Assembly: GCA_048772705.1 (NCBI GenBank)
Contig: JBLWGC010000218.1
Coordinates: forward strand, 1-36,241
DNA: 36,241 nt
Source: Leidyana gryllorum EB-2025a
Lineage: Eukaryota; Apicomplexa
Direction of reading: 5' to 3'
Shown here in pieces: positions 1 to 7,420 of this stretch (position 1 is its first letter; every line of letters begins with the position of its first letter). Position numbers and translations under genes: made by a program. Under the pieces are notes generated by a model. It worked only from the letters and a program-made list of their open reading frames with translations, did no database searches and had not been told where the DNA came from.

Positions 1-61
1 GTTTCGTTAGAGCGTTCGCTTGGTAAGCGAGAAGGCGCCGGCTCGATTCCGCCAGAAGGCT
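1..61 (+). pseudogene. tRNA-Thr relic, cut by window start
   Basis: The 3' half matches the Thr genes of this window. The D region is shortened, the loop reads TTGGTAA (GGU instead of AGU), and the T stem is broken (GCCGG/CCGCC). The 5' acceptor may lie outside the window. Confidence 0.6.
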
Positions 62-127
62 TTGATGCATCGATAGGCTTATAAAGAATGGCTGTCACCA
101 GTACAAGAGTCAACAGGATCGTGTTCT

Positions 128-198
128 GCATCTGTGGTCTAGTGGAAGAGTCTCTCGCTGCCATCAAGATAACCCGTGTGCGATTCCCGACAGATGCA
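128..198 (+). pseudogene. tRNA-Gly(GCC)-like, degenerate
   Basis: Acceptor GCATCTG/CAGATGC is kept and the loop CTGCCAT still holds GCC. The anticodon stem and T arm carry several mismatches. It belongs to the Thr-Gly-Met-Pro-Ala block that is inverted at 8476-9107. Confidence 0.65.
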
Positions 199-242
199 AA
201 ACGATAGCATGATGAGTTTGTCGGCGATTTCGATTCCGACCC

Positions 243-315
243 TGGGAGTGGAGAGCATCGAACTCTCGACTTCAGGATTATGAGACCTACGCGCTACCGA
301 CTGCGCTACACTCCC
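243..315 (-). tRNA. trnM-CAU: elongator tRNA-Met(CAU)
   Basis: Acceptor GGGAGTG/CACTCCC and T stem GAGAG/CTCTC are perfect. Loop CTCATAA. The T31-T39 non-pair also occurs in animal elongator Met tRNAs. The T loop lacks the initiator-type A54. Confidence 0.88.
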
Positions 316-390
316 CCCCGACTGTCTCCGAAGAATCACCCAAACCCAGAACCATGCTGCCAGGCAGGTTGGGTCAAGATACAACAAAGC

Positions 391-462
391 GGGCTATTCT
401 GGGAATCGAACCAAGCACTTCTTCCACCCTAAGGAAGGATCATACCACTAGACCAAACAGCT
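391..462 (-). tRNA. trnP-AGG: tRNA-Pro(AGG), mildly degenerate
   Basis: Loop TTAGGGT. The acceptor AGCTGTT/AATAGCC has an A1-C72 clash and a G-U, and the T stem has one mismatch, so expression is doubtful. Confidence 0.75.
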
Positions 463-549
463 GACTGGTCGGTGGTGCAATCCGCGGGTAGAGTTGAGAG
501 AGTGGTCATGCTATGTTGACAACCGATAAATGCGATGGGACTGCACGTC

Positions 550-621
550 GGGCGACTGGCTCAGATGGTAGAGCGCTCGCTTGGCATGCGAAAGGTATGG
601 GATCGATGTCCAGGTCGTCCA
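550..621 (+). pseudogene. tRNA-Ala body with GGC anticodon
   Basis: Acceptor GGGCGAC/GTCGTCC keeps the Ala identity pair G3-U70. The loop is TTGGCAT (GGC), an Ala anticodon not normally used in eukaryotes. The T stem is damaged, so this is probably decay from AGC, UGC or CGC. Confidence 0.7.
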
Positions 622-748
622 AACTTCGTACGGCTGCAGATCCAGCCCTCACAACTGCTGCAACTCAGATTTTGCCTCAGCTGGTCTGGACTTCATCCGG
701 GATGGTGGAGTTTGCGAGCAGCTTGCAGGTGCCCAGTCAATGCAGTCG

Positions 749-819
749 AGCCTTCTGCCCGAATCGAACCGGCGACCTTTCACTTACTAAGCGAATGATC
801 TGCCCCAAGCTAAGAAGGC
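749..819 (-). pseudogene. tRNA-Thr(AGU), degenerate
   Basis: Near full length. Loop TTAGTAA. One base is lost and the D arm, anticodon stem and T stem each carry changes compared with the clean copy at 10760-10831. Confidence 0.72.
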
Positions 820-947
820 AATGTTAACTGGACATCACGAATGAGTCCCTATTGACGGAAGTTACTGAAGCACATTGTTCCACCACTTAATACTTTCACT
901 GCTCCACCCACCGGCAAATAGGGTGTAACTAAGTTTAGAGCTTTCTT

Positions 948-1020
948 GCCGCCCTAGCTCAGTCGGCAGAGCGCAAGACTTTTAATCTTGCAGTCGCGGG
1001 TTCGAGCCCCGCGGGCGGTG
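948..1020 (+). tRNA. trnK-UUU: tRNA-Lys(UUU)
   Basis: Acceptor GCCGCCC/GGGCGGT with a G1-U72 wobble. Anticodon stem CAAGA/TCTTG, loop CTTTTAA, T stem CGCGG/CCGCG. Convergent with Glu at 1081. Confidence 0.92.
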
Positions 1021-1080
1021 CAAATCAATGTCTCTGGGAGTAGGAGTGGAACCGTTGCCTACAAGCACACTCTCCTGGAT

Positions 1081-1153
1081 TTCCACTGCCGGGACTTGAA
1101 CCCGGATCGTGCGGGTGAGAGCCGCATATCCTAGCCACTTAGACTACAGTGGA
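1081..1153 (-). tRNA. trnE-CUC: tRNA-Glu(CUC)
   Basis: Acceptor TCCACTG/CAGTGGA, anticodon stem TGCGG/CCGCA, loop CTCTCAC, T stem CCGGG/CCCGG. A clean cloverleaf. Confidence 0.92.
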
Positions 1154-1234
1154 CAACTTCCTCAGCTGCAGCTTTGGACGAAAGCCGTGCCATCTTGAGA
1201 TGAGATGGAGCGTCAGGTCAACCGACAAGCAACG

Positions 1235-1306
1235 GGGCTGTTCTGGGAATCGAACCCAGGACTTCTTCCACCCGAAGGAAGAATCATACCACTAGACCAA
1301 AGAGCT
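1235..1306 (-). tRNA. trnP-CGG: tRNA-Pro(CGG), acceptor damaged
   Basis: Loop TTCGGGT and T arm are intact. The 5' acceptor AGCTCTT pairs poorly with AACAGCC, whereas the duplicate at 32726-32797 keeps the normal end. Confidence 0.75.
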
Positions 1307-1439
1307 GCCTGTCGGTCGTGCAACCCGCTGAGTACAGTTGAGATAGTGGTCATACTATGTTGAGAACCAACAAATGCGATGGGGTCTGCACAACAAAATG
1401 GAAAGACTTTTGGAGTTGGAGGCCGGCGTATTTAGAGCG

Positions 1440-1511
1440 GCCGAGATAGTCTAGTGGTTAGTATTTCCGCCTGACACTCGGAAGACCCGGGTTCGATTCC
1501 CGGTCTCGGAG
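1440..1511 (+). pseudogene. tRNA-Asp body with GAC anticodon
   Basis: Acceptor starts GCCGAGA instead of TCCGAGA. The loop CTGACAC gives GAC (a Val anticodon) in place of GUC, and the anticodon stem has one mismatch. A relative at 35815-35886 has the same anticodon with a sound stem. Confidence 0.75.
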
Positions 1512-1566
1512 CGCAGGTGGTTTCGCTTAAGATTCTCTCCTTTGGTTCCCGCTGAAAGTTGCGAGC

Positions 1567-1639
1567 TACAGCCACCGAGGATCGAACTCGGGACCTTCTG
1601 CGTGTGAAGCAGACGTCGTGACCACTAGACCATTGCTGC
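1567..1639 (-). tRNA. trnV-CAC: tRNA-Val(CAC)
   Basis: Loop TTCACAC, anticodon stem TCTGC/GCAGA, T stem CCGAG/CTCGG. The acceptor GCAGCAA/TGGCTGT has one mismatch and the G1-U72 end usual for Val here. Confidence 0.85.
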
Positions 1640-1701
1640 ACGGATGGTCCCCGCAGCCCAAGACATGGCGAAGTTTCAGGGAGTAGTGAGGACCAGTTCC
1701 A

Positions 1702-1773
1702 AGGTCGCGCCGCGAATCGAACCCAGGTCGGGAGATTCAGAGTCTCCAGTGCTAACCACTACACGACGCAACC
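1702..1773 (-). tRNA. trnQ-CUG: tRNA-Gln(CUG)
   Basis: Acceptor GGTTGCG/CGCGACC, anticodon stem GGAGA/TCTCC, loop CTCTGAA. One T-stem mismatch (CTGGG/CGCGG) is shared with the copy at 15217. Confidence 0.85.
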
Positions 1774-1953
1774 GGCTCAGCCCATCCCAGAAGAGTCTGT
1801 TCCTCAACTGGACACACGCAACACGCGTCTCTACTGACCTCTGAAATATTTTAAGTGGCTCCTGTATAAAGGGCCCAGCGTAGGCGTTGGATTTGGGTGG
1901 GACAGAAAGCTCACTTAAATCCTTGAAGCAGTTGCGTTTTTTCTCAAATGCAA

Positions 1954-2037
1954 CCGACAAGGGTGAGATTCGAACTCACGCGGGTGGAACCCAACGGCTT
2001 AGCAGGCCGCCGCCTTAACCACTCGGCCACCTTGCCG
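1954..2037 (-). tRNA. trnS-GCU: tRNA-Ser(GCU), long variable arm
   Basis: 84 nt class II tRNA. Acceptor CGGCAAG/CTTGTCG with discriminator G, loop CTGCTAA, variable arm of the TTGGGTTCCACCC type. Other copies lie at 14999 and 19051. Confidence 0.9.
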
Positions 2038-2144
2038 ACGACATCTCTTGCTCGCTGGCACTTTTTCACAACGGTTTGGGGGAGGTTCTGAGATCGAAGC
2101 GTTCTTTCACTCCACGAGTATCGAGATGATCGAAGCCTCTCCAT

Positions 2145-2217
2145 GGTGCGGTGGCCTAATGGATAGGGCATCGGTCTTCGGAACCGGGAGTTGTGGGTTC
2201 GAGTCCCATCCGCATCA
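2145..2217 (+). tRNA. trnR-UCG: tRNA-Arg(UCG)
   Basis: Acceptor GGTGCGG/CCGCATC, anticodon stem TCGGT/ACCGG, loop CTTCGGA, T stem GTGGG/CCCAT. A reverse-strand copy is at 18344-18416. Confidence 0.9.
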
Positions 2218-2295
2218 TAGCCTCTCACTCGGAAGACGTTCCGTTTCGACCGAGGCAAGCTTGCTAGCTGCAAGGGAGCCGCTGCCCGCATGTCG

Positions 2296-2362
2296 AGTTG
2301 AAGTGCTAGTGGTATCAGTTTCCTTCGTCCGTGAAAGTGCTCGATTCGATCCCCAGACAGCT
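2296..2362 (+). pseudogene. unassigned tRNA relic, Pro- or Gly-like D arm
   Basis: A D-arm-like CTAGTGGTA and a B-box-like CTCGATTCGATCC are about 40 nt apart. The anticodon is not readable. A nearly identical relic follows Arg(UCG) again at 18197-18266. Confidence 0.4.
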
Positions 2363-2413
2363 GGAAGTAGAAATTGCCCGAGTCTCTCGGGGTGCTGAAG
2401 CTCTTTCGCAAGT

Positions 2414-2484
2414 GCACTTGTGGTCCAAGGGTAGGATGCGAGCTTCCCATGCTCGCAGTCCGGGTTCGAGTCCCGGCAGGTGCA
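2414..2484 (+). tRNA. trnG-CCC: tRNA-Gly(CCC)
   Basis: Acceptor GCACTTG/CAGGTGC, loop TTCCCAT inside a GCGAGC/GCTCGC stem, T stem CCGGG/CCCGG. Convergent with His at 2564. Confidence 0.9.
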
Positions 2485-2563
2485 GTCGATCGTACAGACT
2501 TGACCATGGCTGCAACGATATTTTCAACATTCCGGGGCGAAGAGCAATGCACTTTAAACTGCT

Positions 2564-2635
2564 GGTCCGAGCCAGGAATCGAGCCTGGGTTTGCACGGCC
2601 ACAACGTGCTGTCCTAACCACTAGACGACTCCGAC
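2564..2635 (-). tRNA. trnH-GUG: tRNA-His(GUG)
   Basis: Loop TTGTGGC in stem GCACG/CGTGC, T stem CCAGG/CCTGG. The acceptor GTCGGAG/CTCGGAC has one G-G clash. No encoded G-1, as expected for a eukaryote. Confidence 0.85.
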
Positions 2636-2708
2636 AATCTTTGAGCGAGACTGTAGAGGTAGCGAAGCATCGATCAGGATGGAATGGAACAAAGTCCACT
2701 CCTCAACT

Positions 2709-2787
2709 CCCGGTGGGACGGAATTTGCTCGTCGAATATCTGATGCCACCACTACCATCAGATGCGTTGCCATCTAAGCAACTCGGG
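2709..2787 (-). pseudogene. tRNA-Tyr relic with intron
   Basis: Matches Tyr genes at the anticodon arm, intron and 3' end. The B box has decayed to AGCAAATTC and position 33 is G. The same decayed family recurs at 13682, 31698 and 33645. Confidence 0.65.
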
Positions 2788-2830
2788 CCGTTAGAGTACT
2801 TCGGGGCGGTACACCGCAGGTCGTGCAATC

Positions 2831-2864
2831 TTACCGGAACTCGAGTCTGGCACCCTCAGACCCT
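2831..2864 (-). pseudogene. tRNA-Leu(CAA) middle fragment
   Basis: About 30 nt resemble the anticodon-to-D-arm part of the Leu(CAA) gene at 13503-13586. Nothing else of the gene is recognisable. Confidence 0.35.
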
Positions 2865-2951
2865 CAACAGTAGCGCTCTCAAGCTCAGAAGTACGGCACG
2901 GATTTCGGGGTGCTCGAAGTTGAGCCTTCGAACCTCGCAGCAGTTGGACGG

Positions 2952-3031
2952 CCGGGGGTAGCTCAGTTGGTAGAGCATCTGACTGTGGTGCTGGCATCAG
3001 GTAGTCGGCGGTTCGATTCCGTCCCACCGGA
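2952..3031 (+). pseudogene. tRNA-Tyr body with intron, anticodon GUG
   Basis: Same acceptor, T arm and 7-nt insert as the Tyr(GUA) genes, but anticodon base 36 is G, giving GUG (a His anticodon). The anticodon stem is also weakened (CAGGTAG). Confidence 0.75.
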
Positions 3032-3220
3032 AGTAGAGTGGTGGTTGGCAGACTGCTACTCAACCTGATGGGTTTTGGCAGACATCGTTGATGGGCCAAT
3101 TGGAATGAATCTGGCGAAGAGTCCATGCATATACAACTCAAATCTTGTCTTAGCTGTCGCAGCAGCATATCTTAGACAACCTTGAAGAGACGTAGCGTAT
3201 TAAGTCAACAACTGACAGAC

Positions 3221-3292
3221 GGGCTGTTCTGGGCATCGAACCCAGGACTTCTTCCACCCAAAGGAAGAATCATACCACTAGACCAAACAGCC
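3221..3292 (-). tRNA. trnP-UGG: tRNA-Pro(UGG)
   Basis: Loop TTTGGGT, acceptor GGCTGTT/AACAGCC with discriminator C, T stem CTGGG/CCCAG. One of two UGG copies; the other is at 20173. Confidence 0.9.
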
Positions 3293-3381
3293 GACAACCC
3301 ACCATCTCGCTACAGCCCCCAGTACTGTGGGAGCAGTCGGCACAGCACGCGTTTCGGCCCCCTCTTTCATGTTGGACACTG

Positions 3382-3453
3382 AGCAACGTGGCTCAGTAGG
3401 AGAGTGTTGGGCTCATGACCGGAAGGTTCGTCGATCGAAACGACGCACTGCTA
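3382..3453 (+). tRNA. trnM-CAU: initiator tRNA-Met(CAU), acceptor damaged
   Basis: Initiator type: A1, T arm CGTCG-ATCGAAA-CGACG, loop CTCATGA. The acceptor AGCAACG/CACTGCT has two clashes. Follows Tyr-Pro as in the copy ending at 20403. Confidence 0.75.
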
Positions 3454-3512
3454 AGCGTCAGGAGGAGGACACACTTATAGAGATGATACAGGCGTCTTTT
3501 TGCTTCAAGAAC

Positions 3513-3585
3513 TCCCCGATCTGGCTATCGACCCCTGCACGTTTGGCGTGCAAAGTCACCTCTCTACCACTTGAAATAGCCGCCC
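3513..3585 (-). pseudogene. tRNA-Ala(UGC)-like relic
   Basis: Acceptor GGGCGGC and a degraded D arm are followed by loop TTTGCAC. The 3' half is largely lost. Same family as 11744, 22890 and 29759. Confidence 0.55.
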
Positions 3586-3663
3586 ACCCGCCAAACCCAA
3601 GTGAACTTTCCCCGCCTCAATTCCTCAACAGTGGCACTTCGAGCTCTCCAGCTCAACACTGCG

Positions 3664-3747
3664 GCACAGATCGCGGAGTGGTCCGAGGTGCCAAACTCGA
3701 ATTTGGATGCCGCAAGTCTGCATGGGTCCGAATGTCAGCCACTCTTG
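3664..3747 (+). pseudogene. tRNA-Leu(CAA) relic
   Basis: Full-length match to Leu(CAA) with a variable-arm remnant, but the anticodon reads CGA and the T arm is degraded. Confidence 0.6.
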
Positions 3748-3776
3748 CCGATTCCGCTGTGGAGCGAGACCACGAG

Positions 3777-3849
3777 AACGGTGGGCGGGACTCGAACCCA
3801 CAACCTTTGCCTCCGGAGGGCAACACACTATCCATTGCGCCACCACCGC
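3777..3849 (-). tRNA. trnR-CCG: tRNA-Arg(CCG)
   Basis: Acceptor GCGGTGG/CCACCGT with a G1-U72 wobble, stem TTGCC/GGCAA, loop CTCCGGA. The only CCG copy seen. Confidence 0.88.
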
Positions 3850-4020
3850 ACAATCCACAGCCTCACTGTCTGCGACGCCTGAGTCGGTGATATCACCAGG
3901 CATCGCTGGTTCGATTCAACAGTTGTCAAGTGGACGTGGTAGGCGGAGTTCGAAAGACTCCTTATCTTATTTGAGACAGGGGTATCAACTCTCCTAAACC
4001 CTCGTCAGAGCCTAGCAAAA

Positions 4021-4091
4021 GGGCTTTTCTGGGAATCAAACCCAGCACTCCTTCCACCCAAGGAAGGACCATACCACTAGACCAAACAGCC
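4021..4091 (-). pseudogene. tRNA-Pro relic with 6-nt anticodon loop
   Basis: Only six loop bases (TTGGGT), so the anticodon frame is uncertain (UGG or GGG). The T loop is changed to TTTGATT and the acceptor has a mismatch. Confidence 0.65.
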
Positions 4092-4175
4092 GACTGGTCG
4101 GTGGTGCGAATTGCTGGTAGAATCGGGAGACTGGTCAATGTCAAGAACCACCAAATGCTATGGGGTCTGCACAGC

Positions 4176-4248
4176 GGGCGACTAGCTCAAATGATATAGC
4201 ACTCGCTTAACATGCGGGAGATACTGGGATCGATGCCCAGGTCGTCCA
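4176..4248 (+). pseudogene. tRNA-Ala body with AAC anticodon
   Basis: Ala acceptor GGGCGAC/GTCGTCC with G3-U70, but loop TTAACAT gives AAC (a Val anticodon). The D arm is altered too. Confidence 0.72.
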
Positions 4249-4335
4249 AAGTACGTACGGCTGCACGTGGCGGGAGTCACTCTGAAGGGTCGCAGACCAC
4301 AAGTGCGAGAGCAGGTGTCTGGGGTGCCTCTGAAA

Positions 4336-4408
4336 CGGTCCTGGCAGGTTTCGAACCTGCGACTTTGTGGTTAACAGCCACACGCTCTGCCGAGTGAGCT
4401 ACAAGACC
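4336..4408 (-). tRNA. trnN-GUU: tRNA-Asn(GUU)
   Basis: Acceptor GGTCTTG/CAGGACC with discriminator G, stem GTGG/CCAC, loop CTGTTAA, T stem GCAGG/CCTGC. Follows an Ala copy and precedes Glu, an order repeated at 6396-6846. Confidence 0.9.
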
Positions 4409-4531
4409 CAGCTAGAGAGACCCTCCTCTTTCTACCGCAGGATTCTGCAACCTTTGTTGTAGGTGCACCCGACAGACCACGTCTTGCAAGAGGGGTACGG
4501 CTCTCGGCGAAAGCTGCAGCTGAGGGAGTTG

Positions 4532-4604
4532 TCCACTGTAGTCTAAGTGGCTAGGATATGCGGCTCTCACCCGCACGATCCGGGTTCAAGTCCCGGCAGT
4601 GGAA
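4532..4604 (+). tRNA. trnE-CUC: tRNA-Glu(CUC)
   Basis: Clean copy: acceptor TCCACTG/CAGTGGA, loop CTCTCAC, T stem CCGGG/CCCGG. Followed by Thr on the same strand. Confidence 0.92.
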
Positions 4605-4677
4605 CTTGCACTACTCAAGCAAAGTGGTCCAGTAATCTCCGTCAATAGAGACTGTTTCGTGATCTTCGGCTTGCATT

Positions 4678-4754
4678 GCCTTCTTAGATTAGGGGCGGGG
4701 CAGAGCATTCGCTTAGTAAGCGAAAGGTCGCCGGTTCGATTCCGGCAGAAGGCT
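4678..4754 (+). tRNA. trnT-AGU: tRNA-Thr(AGU) with enlarged D loop
   Basis: Stems and loop TTAGTAA match the intact Thr genes, but the D loop carries about five extra bases (AGGGGCGGGGCA), so function is uncertain. Confidence 0.75.
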
Positions 4755-4802
4755 TTGGTCACGAGCCGATCTATTCTAGACTGTTTCCCTTTTGCGCACA
4801 CT

Positions 4803-4874
4803 TAGCAGTGAGTCGTTTCGATCGACTGACCTTTGGGTTATGAGCCCAACACTCTTCCGGCGAGCTGCACTGCT
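4803..4874 (-). tRNA. trnM-CAU: initiator tRNA-Met(CAU)
   Basis: Best initiator copy here: A1-U72 acceptor AGCAGTG/CACTGCT, loop CTCATAA, T loop ATCGAAA. The D loop reads GCCGGAA instead of AGTGGAA. Confidence 0.82.
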
Positions 4875-4999
4875 TAGTCTGCAACATGGAAGAGGTAGCC
4901 GAAATGCAATTCTTGAGATGTTAATTGCCTTGAGTGTCGACGCCGTGGCTGTGTTACTTCTAAAACTGCTTATCCCATCGGGTCAACCGACAACCCAGA

Positions 5000-5071
5000 G
5001 GGCTGTTCTGGCAATCGAACCCAGGACTCCTTCCACCCTAAGGAAGGATCATACCACTAGACCAAACAGCC
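5000..5071 (-). tRNA. trnP-AGG: tRNA-Pro(AGG)
   Basis: Acceptor GGCTGTT/AACAGCC, loop TTAGGGT. One T-stem mismatch (CTGGG/GCCAG). The copy at 35608 is clean. Confidence 0.85.
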
Positions 5072-5159
5072 GCCTGTCGGTCGTGCAACCCGCTGGGTAC
5101 ACTCGAGAGAGTGGTCATACTATGTGAAGTACCACTAAATGCGATGGGGTCTGCACAGC

Positions 5160-5232
5160 GGGGGACTAGCTCAAATGGTGAAGCGCTCGCTTAGCGTGCA
5201 AGAGGTACTGGGATCAATGCCCAGGTCGTCCA
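5160..5232 (+). pseudogene. tRNA-Ala(AGC), degenerate
   Basis: Loop TTAGCGT. The anticodon 3' strand GCAAG is broken, the acceptor starts GGGGGAC, and the T loop reads ATCAATG. Confidence 0.65.
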
Positions 5233-5345
5233 AAGTTTGTAGTGCTGCAACTGGCGCTATTTGACTACAGAGTTGAGAGCTTTGAGGGTGCCCTGTAGCC
5301 CTTAGATGGACTTGGGCACCGCAGTATGTGTGAAGGTTGCCTCAG

Positions 5346-5407
5346 AGACCGGATCTGCGAGTTTGTATTTTACAACCACACGCTCTGCCGACTAAAGTAC
5401 AAGAGCC
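5346..5407 (-). pseudogene. tRNA-Asn relic
   Basis: The 5' part GGCTCTTGTACTTTAGTCGG and the AGAGCGTGTGG segment derive from Asn. The anticodon and T arms are lost. The same relic stands before Gln again at 17327 and 27053. Confidence 0.5.
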
Positions 5408-5509
5408 AGTTCCAGTATCTCAGAGGTTAGTAGAGATACGCGTGTTGCATGTGTCCGGTTGAGGGCTAGTCCGGAGGCTCTACCAACTCTTTTTGTGAAG
5501 GAGTGAATG

Positions 5510-5581
5510 GGTTGCGTGGTGTAGTGGTTAGCACTGGAGACTCTGAATCTCCCGATCTGGGTTCGATTCCCGGCGCGACCT
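5510..5581 (+). tRNA. trnQ-CUG: tRNA-Gln(CUG)
   Basis: Intact: acceptor GGTTGCG/CGCGACC, stem GGAGA/TCTCC, loop CTCTGAA. Opens the conserved Gln-Val-Asp-Leu module. Confidence 0.92.
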
Positions 5582-5644
5582 CACAACTAATTCTCACTGC
5601 TTTGTGAAACCTCGCCACTCCTCTTGATCTGCGGGACCTTCCGT

Positions 5645-5717
5645 GCAGCCATGGTCTAGTGGTCACGACGTCTGCTTAACACGCAGAAGGTCCCGAGTTC
5701 GATCCTCGGTGGCTGTA
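5645..5717 (+). tRNA. trnV-AAC: tRNA-Val(AAC)
   Basis: Acceptor GCAGCCA/TGGCTGT, stem TCTGC/GCAGA, loop TTAACAC, T stem CCGAG/CTCGG. Converges on Asp 53 bp downstream. Confidence 0.92.
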
Positions 5718-5770
5718 ACTCGCGTTCGTCAGGTGAGCACCACGAAATTTATAGCGGAAGAACGAAGTGT

Positions 5771-5842
5771 CTCCGAGACCGGTAATCGAACCCGGGTCTT
5801 CCGAGTGACAGGCGGAAATACTAAGCACTATACTATCTCGGA
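5771..5842 (-). tRNA. trnD-GUC: tRNA-Asp(GUC), two stem mismatches
   Basis: Acceptor TCCGAGA/TCTCGGA and loop CTGTCAC are sound. Single mismatches lie in the anticodon stem (TCCGC/TCGGA) and T stem (CCGGG/ACCGG). Confidence 0.82.
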
Positions 5843-5937
5843 CGCTCGTGGATACCCCGGCCTTCAACCCCAAAAGTCCTCCCTTCTCGAGACTTCACGG
5901 ACAGAAAGCGTGTAAAGTGGCGAGCCAAGGGCACTCC

Positions 5938-6017
5938 GGCAAGATGGCCGAGTCGTCCAAGGCGCTGTGTTAAGGCCGCAGTCCGAAAGGGCGTGGGTTC
6001 GAATCCCACTCTTGTCA
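5938..6017 (+). tRNA. trnL-AAG: tRNA-Leu(AAG)
   Basis: 80 nt class II. Acceptor GGCAAGA/TCTTGTC, stem CTGTG/CGCAG, loop TTAAGGC, variable arm GTCCGAAAGGGC, T stem GTGGG/CCCAC. Confidence 0.9.
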
Positions 6018-6395
6018 GGCGTTGTATCGGCCCTCGGTCAGCCACTGGATGCAATAGGTCCTCCATTGGTTTGATAGGCGGAACATCCGCCGAATCGCTG
6101 GTTCCGTCCCTAGTTGGATGCATTGGGTCCATAATCTATACTGACGGCTAATCTGGGTATTCTGAAGTTGGGTTTTGGTCTGGTAAGTGCCCGTAATTGA
6201 ACTAGTTGTATTGGAATGTAATAAAAATGAATAATAAAATCGTGTGTGTCGTGTTCGTGTCTCCCTTAACCAGGCTGGCACGTAGATCTAGCTTAACCTA
6301 AAGGCCTTAGGCCGTCATTGACTCTGGGGCTTAACTGAAAGAATGCAGATCGGGTTCAAAATGACGCATCATCCATGTGGAGCGGATGAGCGGAT
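6018..6395. other. longest tRNA-free stretch
   Basis: First about 45 bp are the usual Leu-to-Ala spacer (compare 15721-15780 and 17089-17145). The middle is the insert at 6067-6371, and the end returns to the Ala-upstream spacer. No gene is recognisable here. Confidence 0.7.
6067..6371. mobile_element. 305-bp insert flanked by TCCAT direct repeat
   Basis: Paralogous spacers at 15760-15785 and 22045-22100 (reverse) run uninterrupted through this site, so this stretch was added. TCCAT stands at 6062-6066 and 6372-6376. The middle is AT-rich, unlike its neighbours. A 6-bp hairpin (GGCGGA/TCCGCC) lies at 6077-6091. No clear terminal inverted repeats or coding frame. Probably a small non-autonomous element; family unknown. 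Confidence 0.5.
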
Positions 6396-6468
6396 GGGCG
6401 GCTAGCTCAGATGGTAGAGCGCTCGCTTCGCATGCGAGAGGTACTGGGATCGATACCCAAGTCGTCCA
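6396..6468 (+). tRNA. trnA-CGC: tRNA-Ala(CGC)
   Basis: Acceptor GGGCGGC/GTCGTCC with G3-U70, stem CTCGC/GCGAG, loop TTCGCAT. One T-stem mismatch. The only clear CGC copy with an Ala body. Confidence 0.87.
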
Positions 6469-6583
6469 AAGTACGTACAGCTGCACGTGGCGGGATCCAA
6501 ACAAACTTCCATCTTTGAAGGGTCGCAGACCACAAGTGCCATTGGCACACCAGCGCACTCAGTGTTTAGTGTGCCTCTGAAAC

Positions 6584-6656
6584 CGGTCCTGGCAGGTTTC
6601 GAACCTGCGACTTTGTGGTTAACAGCCACACGCTCTGCCGACTGAGCTACAAGACC
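6584..6656 (-). tRNA. trnN-GUU: tRNA-Asn(GUU)
   Basis: Cleanest Asn gene: GGTCTTG/CAGGACC, loop CTGTTAA, D arm GCTC/GAGC, T stem GCAGG/CCTGC. Confidence 0.93.
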
Positions 6657-6773
6657 CAGCTACAATGGTTCAGAGGTTAGTATAGAGATCCTCCTTTTTC
6701 TACAACAGGATTCTGCAACCACGTCTTGTCAAGAGGGTACGGCTCTCGGCTACAGCTGCAGCTGAGGAAGTTG

Positions 6774-6846
6774 TCCACTGTAGTCTAAGTGGCTAGGATA
6801 TGCGGCTCTCACCCGCACGATCCGGGTTCAAGTCCCGGCAGTGGAA
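6774..6846 (+). tRNA. trnE-CUC: tRNA-Glu(CUC)
   Basis: All stems pair; loop CTCTCAC. Converges on Lys at 6907, the mirror of the Lys/Glu pair at 948-1153. Confidence 0.92.
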
Positions 6847-6906
6847 ATCCAGCTGAGTGTGCTTGTAGGCAACAGTTCCATTCTTACTCCCACGGAAATA
6901 GATCCA

Positions 6907-6979
6907 CACTGCCCGCGGGGCTCGAACCCGCGACTGCAAGATTAAAAGTCCTGCGCTCTACCGACTGAGCTAGGGCGGC
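6907..6979 (-). tRNA. trnK-UUU: tRNA-Lys(UUU)
   Basis: Loop CTTTTAA. One anticodon-stem mismatch (CAGGA/TCTTG). Acceptor GCCGCCC/GGGCAGT has two wobble-type pairs. Confidence 0.85.
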
Positions 6980-7178
6980 AGGAATGCAAGGACACAAAAC
7001 CCGATAGCCTGACATGTGAAGTGGCTTTGGTACCCACCGCATCGTTGGCGTGGCAGGGAAATATAAGTTTCATACCATGTCGGAGGCGCGTGACCCCCCC
7101 AACCTTAGAGCCCAGCCTTTCCATTCTCTAGCTTCAACAGGCAGGGGACGCTTGGTGTGGCGGGACAGAAACCGAGCT

Positions 7179-7244
7179 GGCAAGATGGCGGAGGGGACTA
7201 AGGCGCTGTATTCAAGTCGCAGCTCGAAAGGGCCACTCTTGTCA
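7179..7244 (+). pseudogene. tRNA-Leu relic without T arm
   Basis: GGCAAGA/TCTTGTC ends flank a gene in which the T arm is deleted. Loop TTCAAGT (CAA) in a Leu(CAG)-type body. Confidence 0.65.
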
Positions 7245-7280
7245 GGTTGCGCCTCATATGGGAAGAACAAAGAGTCTGAT

Positions 7281-7340
7281 TGAGCCCAGAGTGATTCGAA
7301 CAGATCTGGAGTCAGACGCGCAACTTTGCGCCATAGGCCC
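7281..7340 (-). pseudogene. tRNA-Trp relic, internally deleted
   Basis: Both acceptor strands (GGGCCTA/TGGGCTC) and loop CTCCAGA remain. About 12 nt covering the anticodon 3' stem, variable region and T stem are gone. Confidence 0.7.
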
Positions 7341-7420
7341 AAAACCATCCCCCGCTCCAGACTCATCGCCTTGTGGTCAGGAAGGTTGTCTAACATCTTC
7401 GAACGATTCAGCCCATTTTC

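Noticed and set aside
1944-2699. Open frame of about 251 codons on the minus strand, and many of 60-195 codons elsewhere
   Set aside because: They run across tRNA genes and relics, and their peptides repeat the same motifs wherever the same tRNA recurs. They are translations of tRNA sequence, not proteins.
3850-4020. Search for a gene between Arg(CCG) and Pro
   Set aside because: Only spacer was seen. GGTTCGATTCAAC at about 3908 resembles a B box but has no partner arms.
6353-6361. B-box-like GGGTTCAAAA near the end of the 6067-6371 insert
   Set aside because: No A box at a suitable distance upstream, so I do not call a Pol III gene there.
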